A stretch of DNA of 64,000 bases from Phaeobacter piscinae (lineage in GTDB: Bacteria; Pseudomonadota; Alphaproteobacteria; Rhodobacterales; Rhodobacteraceae), in the NCBI RefSeq assembly GCF_002407245.1, contig NZ_CP010681.1, positions 2,170,001-2,234,000 on the forward strand, in the 5' to 3' direction. The position numbers and the translations under genes were made by a program. Shown one piece after another: positions 7,828 to 17,224 of this stretch; the first letter of the stretch is position 1, and each line of letters begins with the position of its first letter. The notes beneath the pieces were generated by a model. The model saw only the letters and a list, made by a program, of their open reading frames with translations, was not told the DNA's origin and did not search any database.

Positions 7828-8968
7828 GCACCGCCTGCATATCTTTGCAGGCTTGGTGTCGCTCGCCGCGCCATTTGCCTATGCCCAAGGCGTGCCGACC
7901 TTTGATGCGGGCATGTTCTTGCAGCGCGAGCGCGTGCTGCAGCAGGGAGAACAAGATCTGGCACTGCAGCGGGATCGGTTGACCAAAGAGGAAGAGCTTG
8001 AAGCGCTCGAGCAAGAACAACTCCAGGCGCTGGAAGACATCCTCGATGCCACGACGTTGGCCAGCGGAAATTCCGGCGCGCTGGTCGCGAGCTTGGAAGC
8101 TGGGTCATCACCTGAGAGCGCCGCAGACACGCTCTATGGTTCGGTCGACCCGAACCCAGGCGCAGCCCAGATGTTCGGTGATGCCTCGGGATCGATTGAA
8201 GAGCTGATCATTCGCGCGGCTCAGGAAACGCACCACATGTCTGGCGTGCGTGCGGCGGGCCTTTCGCCCAAGCAATGGCGTTGCCTTCTGCAGGCGCTGA
8301 TCTGGCAAGAAAGCCGCTTCACCATCGGCGCGCGCTCACCTGTTGGTGCGTTCGGTCTGACCCAGATCATGCCCGGTACGGCGCAGGATCTCGGGATTTA
8401 TCCAGCCTACTACGAAACCCCCTACATCCAGGTCACGGGCGGCGCGCGCTATCTGGCCCAGATGCTGGCCATGTTTGATGGCAACATCATTCACGGGCTG
8501 GCGGCCTACAATGCCGGTCCCGGAAATGTGCAGCGCTACGGCGGCGTGCCGCCATTTGCCGAAACCCAACACTACGTTCAGGTGATCCCCGAGCGCTACA
8601 ATCTCTACCTTGCACGCGTCGGCGGTGTTGATGCACTCGGCACGATTGATCCGGTTCTGCTCGCCAACTCCACGATGAGCCTGACCTCTTTCGGCGCAGG
8701 GGTCTACGGCGATTACTCCTTGGTGTCGGTGCAAGCGGCCGCGCTCCGGGTTCAGGACATCATCACCCGCATTGGTGAGACAGATGACATTCACGCGGCC
8801 ATGTCGCTCAACACCTACGCGCGGGCTGAACTCGCTCGCCTGATCGCGATCCGCACGCGCCTCAAGGCCGCCCATACCCGCCCGCTTAGCGCGGCAGAGC
8901 TGGCCATGGCGGCCGCGCAGGCCCGCGAACAAGACTTCATGCAATTCGATCTGGAGGCCCTCCGTTGA
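7808..8968 (+). CDS. VirB5-like/lytic transglycosylase fusion protein
   Basis: After a signal peptide ending AYA-QG, the protein has QGVPTFDAG and a long charged helix (residues about 36-80), like the start of the adjacent VirB5 (QGVPTVDTRN plus coiled coil). It then has a full SLT domain: Glu168 in LIWQESRF, VGAFGLTQIMPGTAQDLG, HGLAAYNAGPGNVQRYGGVP. A helical C-terminus follows. It is therefore a second peptidoglycan lyase in the operon. The start is TTG 7808 or, more natural for the signal peptide, GTG 7820. The 3' end overlaps virB5 (4 nt). Confidence 0.75.
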   Translation: MVVSVNKHRLHIFAGLVSLAAPFAYAQGVPTFDAGMFLQRERVLQQGEQDLALQRDRLTKEEELEALEQEQLQALEDILDATTLASGNSGALVASLEAGSSPESAADTLYGSVDPNPGAAQMFGDASGSIEELIIRAAQETHHMSGVRAAGLSPKQWRCLLQALIWQESRFTIGARSPVGAFGLTQIMPGTAQDLGIYPAYYETPYIQVTGGARYLAQMLAMFDGNIIHGLAAYNAGPGNVQRYGGVPPFAETQHYVQVIPERYNLYLARVGGVDALGTIDPVLLANSTMSLTSFGAGVYGDYSLVSVQAAALRVQDIITRIGETDDIHAAMSLNTYARAELARLIAIRTRLKAAHTRPLSAAELAMAAAQAREQDFMQFDLEALR

Positions 8969-9744
8969 TCCGTTTTCTTTCCACCGTAGCCACTTGCGCG
9001 TTGCTAGTTGCCTCACCCCTGTCTGCCCAAGGTGTCCCCACGGTCGACACGCGCAACATCGCACAGGAAATTCGCCAGCTGCAGCAGATGTTGGAGGATT
9101 TTGGGATCCAGACCGACCAGCTCGACACGCTTCTCGAACAACTCGACCTAGTGCAGCAGCAACTCGACACGCTCAACGAGACTTACGCCGCCCTTACCGG
9201 AGCGACGGATATCATCGAAATGGCCATGGGCGGTGATCTCGACGGGCTTCTCGATCAGGAATTCGGTGATCTCCTTGGCACCATCCGGCAGATCCAAAGC
9301 GGCGATTTTAGCGGCCTGATCGGCAACGCGGCCCCTCAGATGGAAGGGCGCATGACACAAGCCCTCGAAGATGCAGGCTTTGACCAAGACAGCCTGCCCG
9401 ACATGGCCAACAGCGGCAATCCTGGTGCGGAACGCATTGCCAGCCAGGCGAGCACCGGGGCGATGATGTCAGCGGCGGCTGAGAACAGCTATGAAGAGGC
9501 CGCGCAATCCCTCGAACGGGTCGAGCAACTGGTCTCGCTGATCCCGGATATGGAAACGCTCAAGGAAGCCGTCGATCACAACACCCGCGTCACAGCCGAG
9601 CTGGCCATCGCCATGACGCGCATGTGGGAGCTCGAAGCCATCCAGACCGTTGGCGCGGGCCAATCCGGCGTGGTGGATGCCGCCACGCTGGCCGAAGAGC
9701 GCCGCTACATGGACTTCACCCTGCCAGACCTGCGCGCGGATTGA
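8965..9744 (+). CDS. virB5: VirB5/TrbJ-type pilus-tip protein
   Basis: Starts at TTG 8965, with GGAGG 7 nt upstream, inside the previous stop. Signal peptide MIRFLSTVATCALLVASPLSA, then a mostly alpha-helical coiled-coil protein (IRQLQQMLEDFGIQTDQL, LLEQLDLVQQQLDTL), 259 aa. This is the VirB5/TrbJ pattern of a minor pilin at the pilus tip. It lies just before virB8, as expected. Confidence 0.8.
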   Translation: MIRFLSTVATCALLVASPLSAQGVPTVDTRNIAQEIRQLQQMLEDFGIQTDQLDTLLEQLDLVQQQLDTLNETYAALTGATDIIEMAMGGDLDGLLDQEFGDLLGTIRQIQSGDFSGLIGNAAPQMEGRMTQALEDAGFDQDSLPDMANSGNPGAERIASQASTGAMMSAAAENSYEEAAQSLERVEQLVSLIPDMETLKEAVDHNTRVTAELAIAMTRMWELEAIQTVGAGQSGVVDAATLAEERRYMDFTLPDLRAD

Positions 9745-9748
9745 TCCC

Positions 9749-10399
9749 ATGAACAGCGAGGCAGAAATCATCGAAGAAGAGCTCGTCTACGGCGCACGAC
9801 GACGCGAGCTCTTGTGGCAGAAGCTGGGGCTGACAGGCATGGCGTTTGGCATGGCAGGTTGCCTCGCCGCTGCCCTTGTCGCCCTGTTCGACGTGGACCC
9901 GCCGCCCATGATCGTGCCCTTTGATAGCGAAACCGGCATGGCCCTCCCCAATGCCATGGTTGAAGCGGTCTCACTCACGGAACGCCCCGCTATCATCGAG
10001 GCACAGGTCTACCGCTATGTTATTGATCGAGAGACATACAATCAGCTCGACAATGATGTGCGTGTGCGGCGGGTCCTGGACCAGTCGGACAGCGCGGCCG
10101 CTGCAGGACTGCGCGCGCTTTGGACCAGCGGCCATGAGGCCTATCCGCCCGACAGCTACGGCACAGATGCCCGCCTTGAAGTCGAGGTTTTGTCGATCAC
10201 GCACATCAGCGCCAATCGTGCCCAGGTGCGCCTGCGCAAGCGGCTCAATTCGCCGCGCGGCAGTCAAAACGGGCTCTTCACCGCAACGCTGATGTTTGAG
10301 TTTCGGCCCGAGAATAGCCGGTCGATCGACGATGTCTGGCAGAACCCTTTCGGCTTCACCGTCACAGAATACGCGGTCCGCTCGGATCGTCTGGAGTAA
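9749..10399 (+). CDS. virB8: VirB8 inner-membrane assembly protein
   Basis: Start chosen at ATG 9749 (MNSEAEIIEEEL), just after virB5. The 216-aa protein has a cytoplasmic N-terminus, one transmembrane helix (about residues 26-46) and a periplasmic NTF2-like domain (YVIDRETYNQLDNDVRVRRV; AQVRLRKRLNSP; NPFGFTVTEYAV). VirB8 nucleates assembly of the channel. Confidence 0.92.
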   Translation: MNSEAEIIEEELVYGARRRELLWQKLGLTGMAFGMAGCLAAALVALFDVDPPPMIVPFDSETGMALPNAMVEAVSLTERPAIIEAQVYRYVIDRETYNQLDNDVRVRRVLDQSDSAAAAGLRALWTSGHEAYPPDSYGTDARLEVEVLSITHISANRAQVRLRKRLNSPRGSQNGLFTATLMFEFRPENSRSIDDVWQNPFGFTVTEYAVRSDRLE

Positions 10400-10402
10400 C
10401 CC

Positions 10403-11098
10403 ATGCGCTGCCTGTTCCTGATCCTCGCCTTCCTAATTCCGCTTGCTGGCACCGCCTATGCAGAAACCCAGCCGCGCCAAGGCCCCTATGATGCCCGCGT
10501 CCGGCTGGCCGCGTACCAGGATGGGCAGGTCTACCGCATCCGCACCAGCCTGACCCATGTGACCAGCATTGAGTTCGGCCAAGGCGAGACCATCCGCTCG
10601 ATCATTGCGGGCGACACTGAAGGGTTCCTTTTGGACGGCGTGCCCGGCGGCCAGGCTTTTGCGATCAAGCCCGTAACGCGCGGCGCGCATACCAACATCA
10701 CCGTCTATACCAACCGGCGCAGCTATTATTTCAACGTCACTGAGGCGAGTTCGCCGACCTTTTACGTTATTCGCTTCACCTATCCCGAGTCGGCCCCTCG
10801 GCAATCGCGTGTCGCGGCTAACGCGCCAGCGAACTACGCCTATGGCGTCAGCGCGCGATCAGAGATCACCCCACGAGAAATCTGGGACGATGGCACCTTC
10901 ACCTATTTCCGCTTTGCCGCGAATGCGCCGTTACCCGCGATCTTTCGCTGGTCCGGCGGCAATGAGCGCAGCGTGAATGCGCTCGCAAGGCCAGACGGCG
11001 TGATCCGCGTGTCAGGTGTCAGCGATCGATGGGTTCTCAGGCTCGGCGAGGATGAGATCTGCGTCCAAGAGATGAGCGAGGCAAATCAGGATGAGTGA
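10403..11098 (+). CDS. virB9: VirB9 outer-membrane core-complex protein
   Basis: A 231-aa protein with a cleavable signal (LAFLIPLAGTAYA), an N-terminal beta domain and the C-terminal VirB9/CagX domain (PREIWDDGTFTYFRFAANAP, PAIFRWSGGNE). It forms the outer-membrane core complex with VirB10 and a lipoprotein. The stop overlaps virB10 by 8 nt. Confidence 0.93.
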   Translation: MRCLFLILAFLIPLAGTAYAETQPRQGPYDARVRLAAYQDGQVYRIRTSLTHVTSIEFGQGETIRSIIAGDTEGFLLDGVPGGQAFAIKPVTRGAHTNITVYTNRRSYYFNVTEASSPTFYVIRFTYPESAPRQSRVAANAPANYAYGVSARSEITPREIWDDGTFTYFRFAANAPLPAIFRWSGGNERSVNALARPDGVIRVSGVSDRWVLRLGEDEICVQEMSEANQDE

Positions 11099-12401
11099 AA
11101 CAGCTGAGCTTAAGAAGCGCCTCGAAGCGCTTGAAGGAAAACCACAAAACTCAAAGGCACGACCGTCTTTTGTTGCCATCGCTCTGGGCATTGGGGCAAT
11201 CGCAGCCTTTGGGGGTCTCTTGCTGTTGTTCTCTGACAGCTCTGAACCCGACAGCCTGGAAACCGCCTCCCCAGATGAGTTCCAAGCGGCGGGACCAGGC
11301 TTTGGTGCGCTCGAGCCCACGCCTGCACCGATCGACACATCCCCACCGCCGGAGCCGGAACTGGCCAGCGAAACAGAAGAGCTGCGCGCGCAAATGGATG
11401 CCATGCGGAGTGAGCTTGAGGCCCTTCGCAACGCGCCAGCACCTGAAGCGCCAACCGTCGATACAGATGCGCTGGATACCTTGGGCGCAGAGATCGATGC
11501 CCTGCGCAGCGAGGCAGCAGCAACGCAAGCTGCCTTGCGCGAGGAGTTGGAAGAACGTGCACGACTAATACAGCGACTGCAGAATGATCTGGAGCTTGCA
11601 CGCCTGGAAACCCCTCGCACGCCCGCACCAACCGGCCCAACGGCCGAGGAGCTGCGCCTTCAAGAGCTCGAGCGGCGGCGGCAAGCCGAACTTGAGGAAC
11701 TGCAAGCGCGTATCGCCAGCCCGATCATTGCCTTTGGCGGCACCGGTGGCAGCAATGAAACCGCCGCGCAGCAGCGGCGACTTGATGGCGACACAGACTT
11801 TGTCCGCAACGGCGCTGAACCTGCTGAGGTGACGCAAGCCCAGTTGATCGTAAACCCGTCAAACACGGTTGTTCAGGGCACGATGATCCAGGCTGTTCTG
11901 GAGACCGCAATCGACAGCTCGCTCGCCGGTCAGGTCCGCGCGATGGTATCGGAAGATGTCCACGCCTATGACGGCTCGCGGATCCTGATCCCACGCGGCG
12001 CACGTCTGATCGGGCGGTATCAATCCGGTCTCGACATTGCGCAGCAACGCGTCACGATCGCCTGGGACCGGATCATTCTGCCCAGCAACCAGACCGTCGA
12101 AATCAGCGCCTTCGGTGGCGATGAACTGGGCCGCTCCGGCACAACTGGTTTCGTCGACAGCCGCTTTGGAACACGATTTGGGTCCGCCGCCCTGATATCG
12201 CTGATCGGAGCCTTGCCCGCTGTGGCAGCCCAAAACACCGAAGACGAGATCACCTCTGATGTTCTGGAAGGCATTGGCGATGACCTGCAAGACAGCGCCC
12301 AAAGCGTGATCGGCGAATACCTCTCCGTCTCGCCGGTGATCTATGTCGATCAAGGTGCCCGTGTCACCGTGATGGTTGATCGCGATCTGGAGATTTTCTG
12401 A
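11091..12401 (+). CDS. virB10: VirB10 channel scaffold protein
   Basis: A 436-aa TrbI/VirB10 protein. It has a short cytoplasmic start, a transmembrane helix (residues about 24-46), a proline-rich and then coiled-coil periplasmic stretch (about 60-210) and the C-terminal beta-barrel domain (VQGTMIQAVLETAIDSSLAG, 'GSRILIPRGARLIGRYQSG', LPSNQTVEISAFGGDELGRSG). It spans both membranes and links ATPase energy to the outer-membrane pore. Confidence 0.94.
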   Translation: MSETAELKKRLEALEGKPQNSKARPSFVAIALGIGAIAAFGGLLLLFSDSSEPDSLETASPDEFQAAGPGFGALEPTPAPIDTSPPPEPELASETEELRAQMDAMRSELEALRNAPAPEAPTVDTDALDTLGAEIDALRSEAAATQAALREELEERARLIQRLQNDLELARLETPRTPAPTGPTAEELRLQELERRRQAELEELQARIASPIIAFGGTGGSNETAAQQRRLDGDTDFVRNGAEPAEVTQAQLIVNPSNTVVQGTMIQAVLETAIDSSLAGQVRAMVSEDVHAYDGSRILIPRGARLIGRYQSGLDIAQQRVTIAWDRIILPSNQTVEISAFGGDELGRSGTTGFVDSRFGTRFGSAALISLIGALPAVAAQNTEDEITSDVLEGIGDDLQDSAQSVIGEYLSVSPVIYVDQGARVTVMVDRDLEIF

Positions 12402-12403
12402 TC

Positions 12404-13399
12404 ATGGCGGCCAGCTATCTGCAAAGCTCGATGGACAAGATCCCCGAGGCGCGTGATCCAAAGCTGATCGAGCTTTGCATCAATCCTGATGGCACACTTT
12501 GGGCGGAGTTTCAGGGGGATCACTTCATGCGGCGCGTCAAACGACAACTCTCGCCCAATGAAATCAAAGATCTTGGCAACCAGATTGCTTCCGCCGCGAA
12601 CACCACGCTCAGCCGGACAAAACCGATTGTGTCGGTCAGCATTACCTACCGCGACCGACCGATCCGCGCGCAAGTCATCCAGCCTCCCGCCGTGGATGGC
12701 GGTTATGCGATCTCCCTGCGGTTCTTCGCCGACCTGCCACTGGAACAAATCAGGCTGTCTTACCTCTTCGGAAAAGAGCGCAGCAATGAGGGTGCAAGAC
12801 GCAAGCGCAATGCCGAGCTGCGCGATGTCGTGGCCACCGGCGACATCGACGCTGCGATCAAGTTCTGCGTCACGCACAAGCTCAATATGATCGTCTCCGG
12901 CGGAACCTCGACCGGCAAGACGGTCACGGCGCGCAAGATCCTCTCCTTCGTACCCGCAGACGAGCGCATTATCACCATCGAGGAGGCCGCCGAACTGCGA
13001 CCGACGCAACCCAATGTCGTGACGCTGATGTCTGATCGCGATGAAGCTACGCGCAGCGCTGATGTCCTGCTGACCTCCACGCTGCGTATGCGGCCGGACC
13101 GAATTGTCTTAGGCGAAGTACGCGGCAAAGAGGCCATGACCTTCCTTGAGGCCATAAACACCGGCCATGGTGGCTCGCTGACTACGCTACACGCTGAGAC
13201 GCCGCAGCTGGCGGTTCAGCGACTGGCTATTGCGGCCCTGAAGACCGACGTGCCTATGACCTACCAGGACATGAACGACTACATCACCCGCTCCATCGAT
13301 GTGATCATCCAGGCCGATCGCCATGAAGGCGCGCGCGGTATCACTGAATTCTACCTGCCGGTTGATCCGGCCCATTCAAAGGAAACAGCCCATGTTTGA
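12404..13399 (+). CDS. virB11: VirB11 traffic ATPase
   Basis: A 331-aa hexameric secretion ATPase. Walker A is GGTSTGKT (near residue 166), an Asp-type box follows (IITIEEAAEL), Walker B lies in DRIVLGEVRGKEAMTFLEA, and the His box is GHGGSLTTLHAE. It starts 2 nt after the virB10 stop. The 3' end overlaps the DUF4177 gene by 8 nt. The last 50 bases are duplicated near 46.5 kb. Confidence 0.95.
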   Translation: MAASYLQSSMDKIPEARDPKLIELCINPDGTLWAEFQGDHFMRRVKRQLSPNEIKDLGNQIASAANTTLSRTKPIVSVSITYRDRPIRAQVIQPPAVDGGYAISLRFFADLPLEQIRLSYLFGKERSNEGARRKRNAELRDVVATGDIDAAIKFCVTHKLNMIVSGGTSTGKTVTARKILSFVPADERIITIEEAAELRPTQPNVVTLMSDRDEATRSADVLLTSTLRMRPDRIVLGEVRGKEAMTFLEAINTGHGGSLTTLHAETPQLAVQRLAIAALKTDVPMTYQDMNDYITRSIDVIIQADRHEGARGITEFYLPVDPAHSKETAHV

Positions 13400-13583
13400 A
13401 TACAAGATTGAACAGATCAACACCGCCAAGACAAAGCCACCCAAGATCGAAGCGCAACTGACGGCTCTTGGCCAAGACGGCTGGGAGCTGGTCTCGGTGG
13501 TGCCGGATTTCGACGGTGAGCATATCCTGAAAGCCTTCCTGAAACGCGACATCTGGCGTGTCAAACCGACAGAGAAAGCATAG
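13392..13583 (+). CDS. DUF4177-type small protein between virB11 and virB6
   Basis: A 63-aa protein (MFEYKIEQINTAKTKPP... TALGQDGWELVSVVP... AFLKR). The 'GWELVSV' core and the small alpha/beta layout match DUF4177. It overlaps virB11 and precedes virB6 by 9 nt, so it is part of the operon. The same trio occurs again, truncated, at 46.5-47.4 kb, which argues that the small gene is a fixed component of this secretion type. Role unknown. Confidence 0.75.
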   Translation: MFEYKIEQINTAKTKPPKIEAQLTALGQDGWELVSVVPDFDGEHILKAFLKRDIWRVKPTEKA

Positions 13584-13592
13584 GAGCACCCG

Positions 13593-14591
13593 ATGGGCGT
13601 CGTCACCTGGATGGTTGAGACAACCGACAACTTTCTGGACGACGCGGCCCAAACCACTTTTGGCAACGTCGCCGGTCAGCTTGGCGGCGTCATTGCCGTG
13701 GCCTCAACGCTCGCCGTGATCGGCGTGTTCCTCAACATGGTGTTTCAGTACAAATCCATGGACGGGCGGACCGCCTTCTGGTTCGCCCTCAAGCTCATGC
13801 TGATCTCCCTCTTTGCGATGAATTGGGTCCAATTCAACGCTGTGGCCAGCGCCCTCATCAACGGGCTCGACCAGCTCGCGGGCGGCATGGTGGCAGGACT
13901 TGGCGGCGGCGGTGCAGGCGCATCCTACTTTGCCGAGGCGTTCGACGATCTAATCGAAGAATTTGGCGATTATCTGAACGCGGCCGGAGACAACATGCAT
14001 TGGATGGCCGGAGCCCTGATCGGCGCAATAGGTGCGTTCCTTTTGGGCGTCATCGGCGCGCTCTGCGGCCTTGTGCTGATCTTCGCTAAGATCATGCTGG
14101 CGTTCATGATCGGCATCGCTCCCATCATGATCGCGCTTTCGCTGTTCGATGTCAGCAAGGACTACTTCCACCGCTGGCTGTCTAGCACCATATCCTACGC
14201 GCTCTATCCCCTCGTAATCGCAGGCGTGTTTTCGACCGTCGTCGGCATGTCCCGCTCGCTGATGACCGAACTCGGAGATCCCTCCGGCGCAAGCAACATC
14301 GGGGCGCTGGTGCCCTTTTTCATGATGATGTTCCTCGCAGGTGGCATGATCATAGCCACACCGCTGATCGTGCGCTCAATCTCGGGCAACTTCATGATGG
14401 CTGGACCGCCGAGCATTCCTGGCCCAGGTGGCTTTGCAAAGGGATTGATCGGCACCAAGGGGTCACGGGCGCGGGCACGGTTTGGAACAAGGTCAAATGC
14501 GGAGATCGCCGGGGCTGGGATGCGCCAGGCTAGCGCTGCGACTGTTTCTATGGTTCAGCGGGTGGCAGATCGGGCCAAGCGGCTGGAGTGA
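13593..14591 (+). CDS. virB6: VirB6/TrbL inner-membrane channel protein
   Basis: A 332-aa polytopic protein with at least six hydrophobic helices, a glycine-rich loop (GLGGGGAG) in the first periplasmic part and the conserved helix region IFAKIMLAFMIGIAPIMIAL followed by FDVSKDYFHRWLS. VirB6 lies in the substrate path. It is the last gene of the operon here, after virB11, an order different from the Agrobacterium one. GAGCACC precedes the ATG. Confidence 0.9.
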   Translation: MGVVTWMVETTDNFLDDAAQTTFGNVAGQLGGVIAVASTLAVIGVFLNMVFQYKSMDGRTAFWFALKLMLISLFAMNWVQFNAVASALINGLDQLAGGMVAGLGGGGAGASYFAEAFDDLIEEFGDYLNAAGDNMHWMAGALIGAIGAFLLGVIGALCGLVLIFAKIMLAFMIGIAPIMIALSLFDVSKDYFHRWLSSTISYALYPLVIAGVFSTVVGMSRSLMTELGDPSGASNIGALVPFFMMMFLAGGMIIATPLIVRSISGNFMMAGPPSIPGPGGFAKGLIGTKGSRARARFGTRSNAEIAGAGMRQASAATVSMVQRVADRAKRLE

Positions 14592-14667
14592 AATCGCCAC
14601 TGGTGTCATCTACTTTCAATCTCGATGCCACGATGCAGCTACACTGAAATGGTCCCTCGACGTCCAA

Positions 14668-16692
14668 TCACCCAGTTAGACCAGATGGTTGGTTTAGCAG
14701 CACAGACGGACGCATGGGGGCCAGATCCTTTTGCTCGACTACTCTGACTCTTCCGTTTTCTCCGATGCCTAACTGAAGACGTTTGGCTGCTCCGGGCCCC
14801 AAAACCGGCAACTTCCTGCAGATCAGGTCTGCTAACGCAGGGTCTTCAACCGCGCAAATAACTTGCCTTCCTTCAGAAACTAGCTGTCCAAGCAGTTCTG
14901 AGAGATGAACACTTCGGAAATCGTCGATATGTTGAACTGGATCGTCTAGCATGATCGATGACCATCGGCTCCAAGCCATGGAAAGGTTCACAGCAATCAG
15001 AAAAGCAAGGCCAGTCGCTCGCCGTTGTCCGCTTGAATAAACAAATTGCGGGTTGATATCATTTCCCACACTGAAACTGAGATGGCGTCTGAGCTCTCCA
15101 CGTATCTTGTAGTTGATTTCCTGAAAGTTTGGATGCGGCCGCAAACGCGCATAGAGTTCTGTGATTAATGGAAGAATTCGATCTAACCTTTGATTCAGTG
15201 CATCGTTTGCGGCTTTTCGAACAGAGTCATACAGCTCTTTCGCGTCAGCTTCTTTTTGACGAGCCCGAGACAAAACTTGTTCCGCTTCACGGTCACGTGA
15301 AAGTTTTTCTGCGTAGGCATTAGAAGCGCGATCCAATGAGGCTGATAGACCAGTCAGATTTAAATCAGGAAGCACGTTTCTCAGTCTCTCGTTCCGACCG
15401 GAAAGCTCTTCCAGCTCAGCGGTCAAACTGCTTCGATCTGTCTCAGCAGAAAAACCTCTATCTTCAACTATTTTTTTCGCTTGCGTGATACGCCTATCAA
15501 TGCTGGTCAGGCGCTGCTCGAGACGATCCTTACTCTCATACAAGTTTTTGAGCTTGAGCTTTAGCTCGGATATCTCTGCCCTTAATTTTGTTTCTCTTGA
15601 GATTTCGGCATTGATAGCTTCCGCGCTTGCTCTTAGTGCGGCTATACCTGAACGATACCGGGAGAGATCAATTTTCGATTTGCAAAGTGGACACGAATTA
15701 TCCTCGCAACCAATTTCTTCGCCCAGCATAGCCAGCTGGCTTAAACGTGATGCCAAAGTATCCGAGGAGGCTGACAAATCGATTGAAGCCAAAGTAGCTT
15801 CCTTCGGTTGAAGCTCACCCCTAACTTCCTCAATATCAGCGTCAAATCCAGCGACTGCTGCTTCGGCCTCAACCTTCGCCTGTCTAGCATCGACAAGCTC
15901 GTCGTACCTGTCCAATACCAATCGAATACTTGATATTTGAGAATGAACACGCTTCAATTCGCTACCGACAAGTTCAAACGCCTCATCTACTGGCAGTCGA
16001 AGTCCCATCATTTCTTCAGCATCTCTAAGTGCGACCTGCACACGACGGTCACTCTGTGCTCTAGATCGCGTACTATCCAGTTCGCTTTGCGCTACTGCGG
16101 CATCATTTTTTGCCTGTTCAGAGCGTTCTGCAGCTGCCTTCACCTCTCTCTTTGATGCCTCATGAATTTCCTTGGCTTTTGCTATCCATTCGTCCGCACC
16201 AATTGCTCCAATAGCGGAGCTCAGAATTGAATACCGTTCCGTCTCTTTAAGGTCCAAACTCAATGCCGCAATGTGCTCGTCACGAATGATTGTCGATGAA
16301 CAAACTTGTTGCAATGCGGCTGCTGGGGCCGCTTTTTCGTCGAATAATTCCTTAGCAACCAGTTCAATATTTTCGGCATGCCCTGGCTGGAGGCTGCTTC
16401 TGGTGACAATAGTTTCGACCCCATCTAGAGTGAATCCAACAGATACATATCTCTCGTCAGGACCGTCACTCTCACCAAGCCACCAAATATAATCGTCGAC
16501 CGTCTCTTGATTTGCCTTTGCATCCTGATACTTAGCGATGGAGCCAGTTAATGCGAATTCGACAGCATCAAAAATCGAGCTTTTCCCGACGCCGTTTCTG
16601 CCGTCGATTACGGTTGCGTCTGATCCGAAGTTAATCCGAACGGGGTCGCAGTAACCTCGAAAACCGGACATTTCGACAAACTTAAGTTTCAT
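14668..16692 (-). CDS. SMC/Rad50-like ATPase of an ABC-three-component conflict system
   Basis: A 674-aa ABC ATPase built like RecF/Rad50. The N-terminal half-domain has SGFRGYCDPVRINFG and Walker A GRNGVGKSS (residues 31-39). Long coiled coils (about 170-500) flank a zinc-hook-like CEDNSCPLCKSKI (near 325-337). The C-terminal half-domain has the signature YSSGQRRATGLAF and Walker B plus D-loop IMLDDPVQHIDD. It overlaps the middle-component gene by 11 nt and is third in the operon. It probably senses a DNA or nucleoprotein trigger and licenses the SIR2 effector (inference from ABC-3C theory). AT-richer than the conjugation genes. Confidence 0.8.
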   Translation of the reverse strand: MKLKFVEMSGFRGYCDPVRINFGSDATVIDGRNGVGKSSIFDAVEFALTGSIAKYQDAKANQETVDDYIWWLGESDGPDERYVSVGFTLDGVETIVTRSSLQPGHAENIELVAKELFDEKAAPAAALQQVCSSTIIRDEHIAALSLDLKETERYSILSSAIGAIGADEWIAKAKEIHEASKREVKAAAERSEQAKNDAAVAQSELDSTRSRAQSDRRVQVALRDAEEMMGLRLPVDEAFELVGSELKRVHSQISSIRLVLDRYDELVDARQAKVEAEAAVAGFDADIEEVRGELQPKEATLASIDLSASSDTLASRLSQLAMLGEEIGCEDNSCPLCKSKIDLSRYRSGIAALRASAEAINAEISRETKLRAEISELKLKLKNLYESKDRLEQRLTSIDRRITQAKKIVEDRGFSAETDRSSLTAELEELSGRNERLRNVLPDLNLTGLSASLDRASNAYAEKLSRDREAEQVLSRARQKEADAKELYDSVRKAANDALNQRLDRILPLITELYARLRPHPNFQEINYKIRGELRRHLSFSVGNDINPQFVYSSGQRRATGLAFLIAVNLSMAWSRWSSIMLDDPVQHIDDFRSVHLSELLGQLVSEGRQVICAVEDPALADLICRKLPVLGPGAAKRLQLGIGENGRVRVVEQKDLAPMRPSVLLNQPSGLTG

Positions 16693-17224
16693 CCGAACGC
16701 CCCATCAATCTTAATACCTCTGAATTGGGTGCATCCAGCAGAAAAGCGTCGACTGCCTTAGTCGGCAAGCCGGCCGAGCGCGCCCTGATTTCTGCGACCA
16801 TATCAACGACACCCAAAACTGGCGGGTTCTGAATCCCAAGAAGCGGCAGCAGACCTTGTCTTATTCCATCTTCGTCCGCATTCACCCCTCTCGCGATCTT
16901 TCTGGTTCCGGACAAATCCTCTTCTATACGCGCAAGGAGCGCTACAGCGCTTTCATCCGGTCGCTCAAATGCCAAAAACACTGAATATGCATTCCAGGCT
17001 TTCTCACCGGATGACCTTATCTGAAATTGAAACATCGAAAGTGTTTTTTCGTTCTCGGCTCTCCAGCTACGCAGCAGGTCGCCTAGATCTGAGTAGCAAT
17101 GGATGAAGCCAAAGCTCACGCGATTTTCAAAAGCAAGACAGTTGCCATTCTCTGCCTCGACAATGGAGCATGAATATTCTGCTTCTTCCAAAACAGAAGA
17201 AATCAAGTCGAGCTTTGCCTTCAT
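16682..17224 (-). CDS. ABC-3C middle component (MC1-like)
   Basis: A 180-aa soluble protein. The run CYSDLGDLLRSWRAENEKT ... GEKAWNAYSVFLAF ... ARIEEDLSGTRKIARG resembles the 'middle component 1' family of ABC-three-component systems, where the end of the first half reads E.D...RKI. It starts in ATGA overlap with the SIR2 gene and ends inside the ATPase gene, as strict three-gene systems do. No catalytic motif is seen. By analogy it bridges ATPase and effector. The family call comes from pattern memory and should be tested by profile search. Confidence 0.6.
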   Translation of the reverse strand: MKAKLDLISSVLEEAEYSCSIVEAENGNCLAFENRVSFGFIHCYSDLGDLLRSWRAENEKTLSMFQFQIRSSGEKAWNAYSVFLAFERPDESAVALLARIEEDLSGTRKIARGVNADEDGIRQGLLPLLGIQNPPVLGVVDMVAEIRARSAGLPTKAVDAFLLDAPNSEVLRLMGRSDET

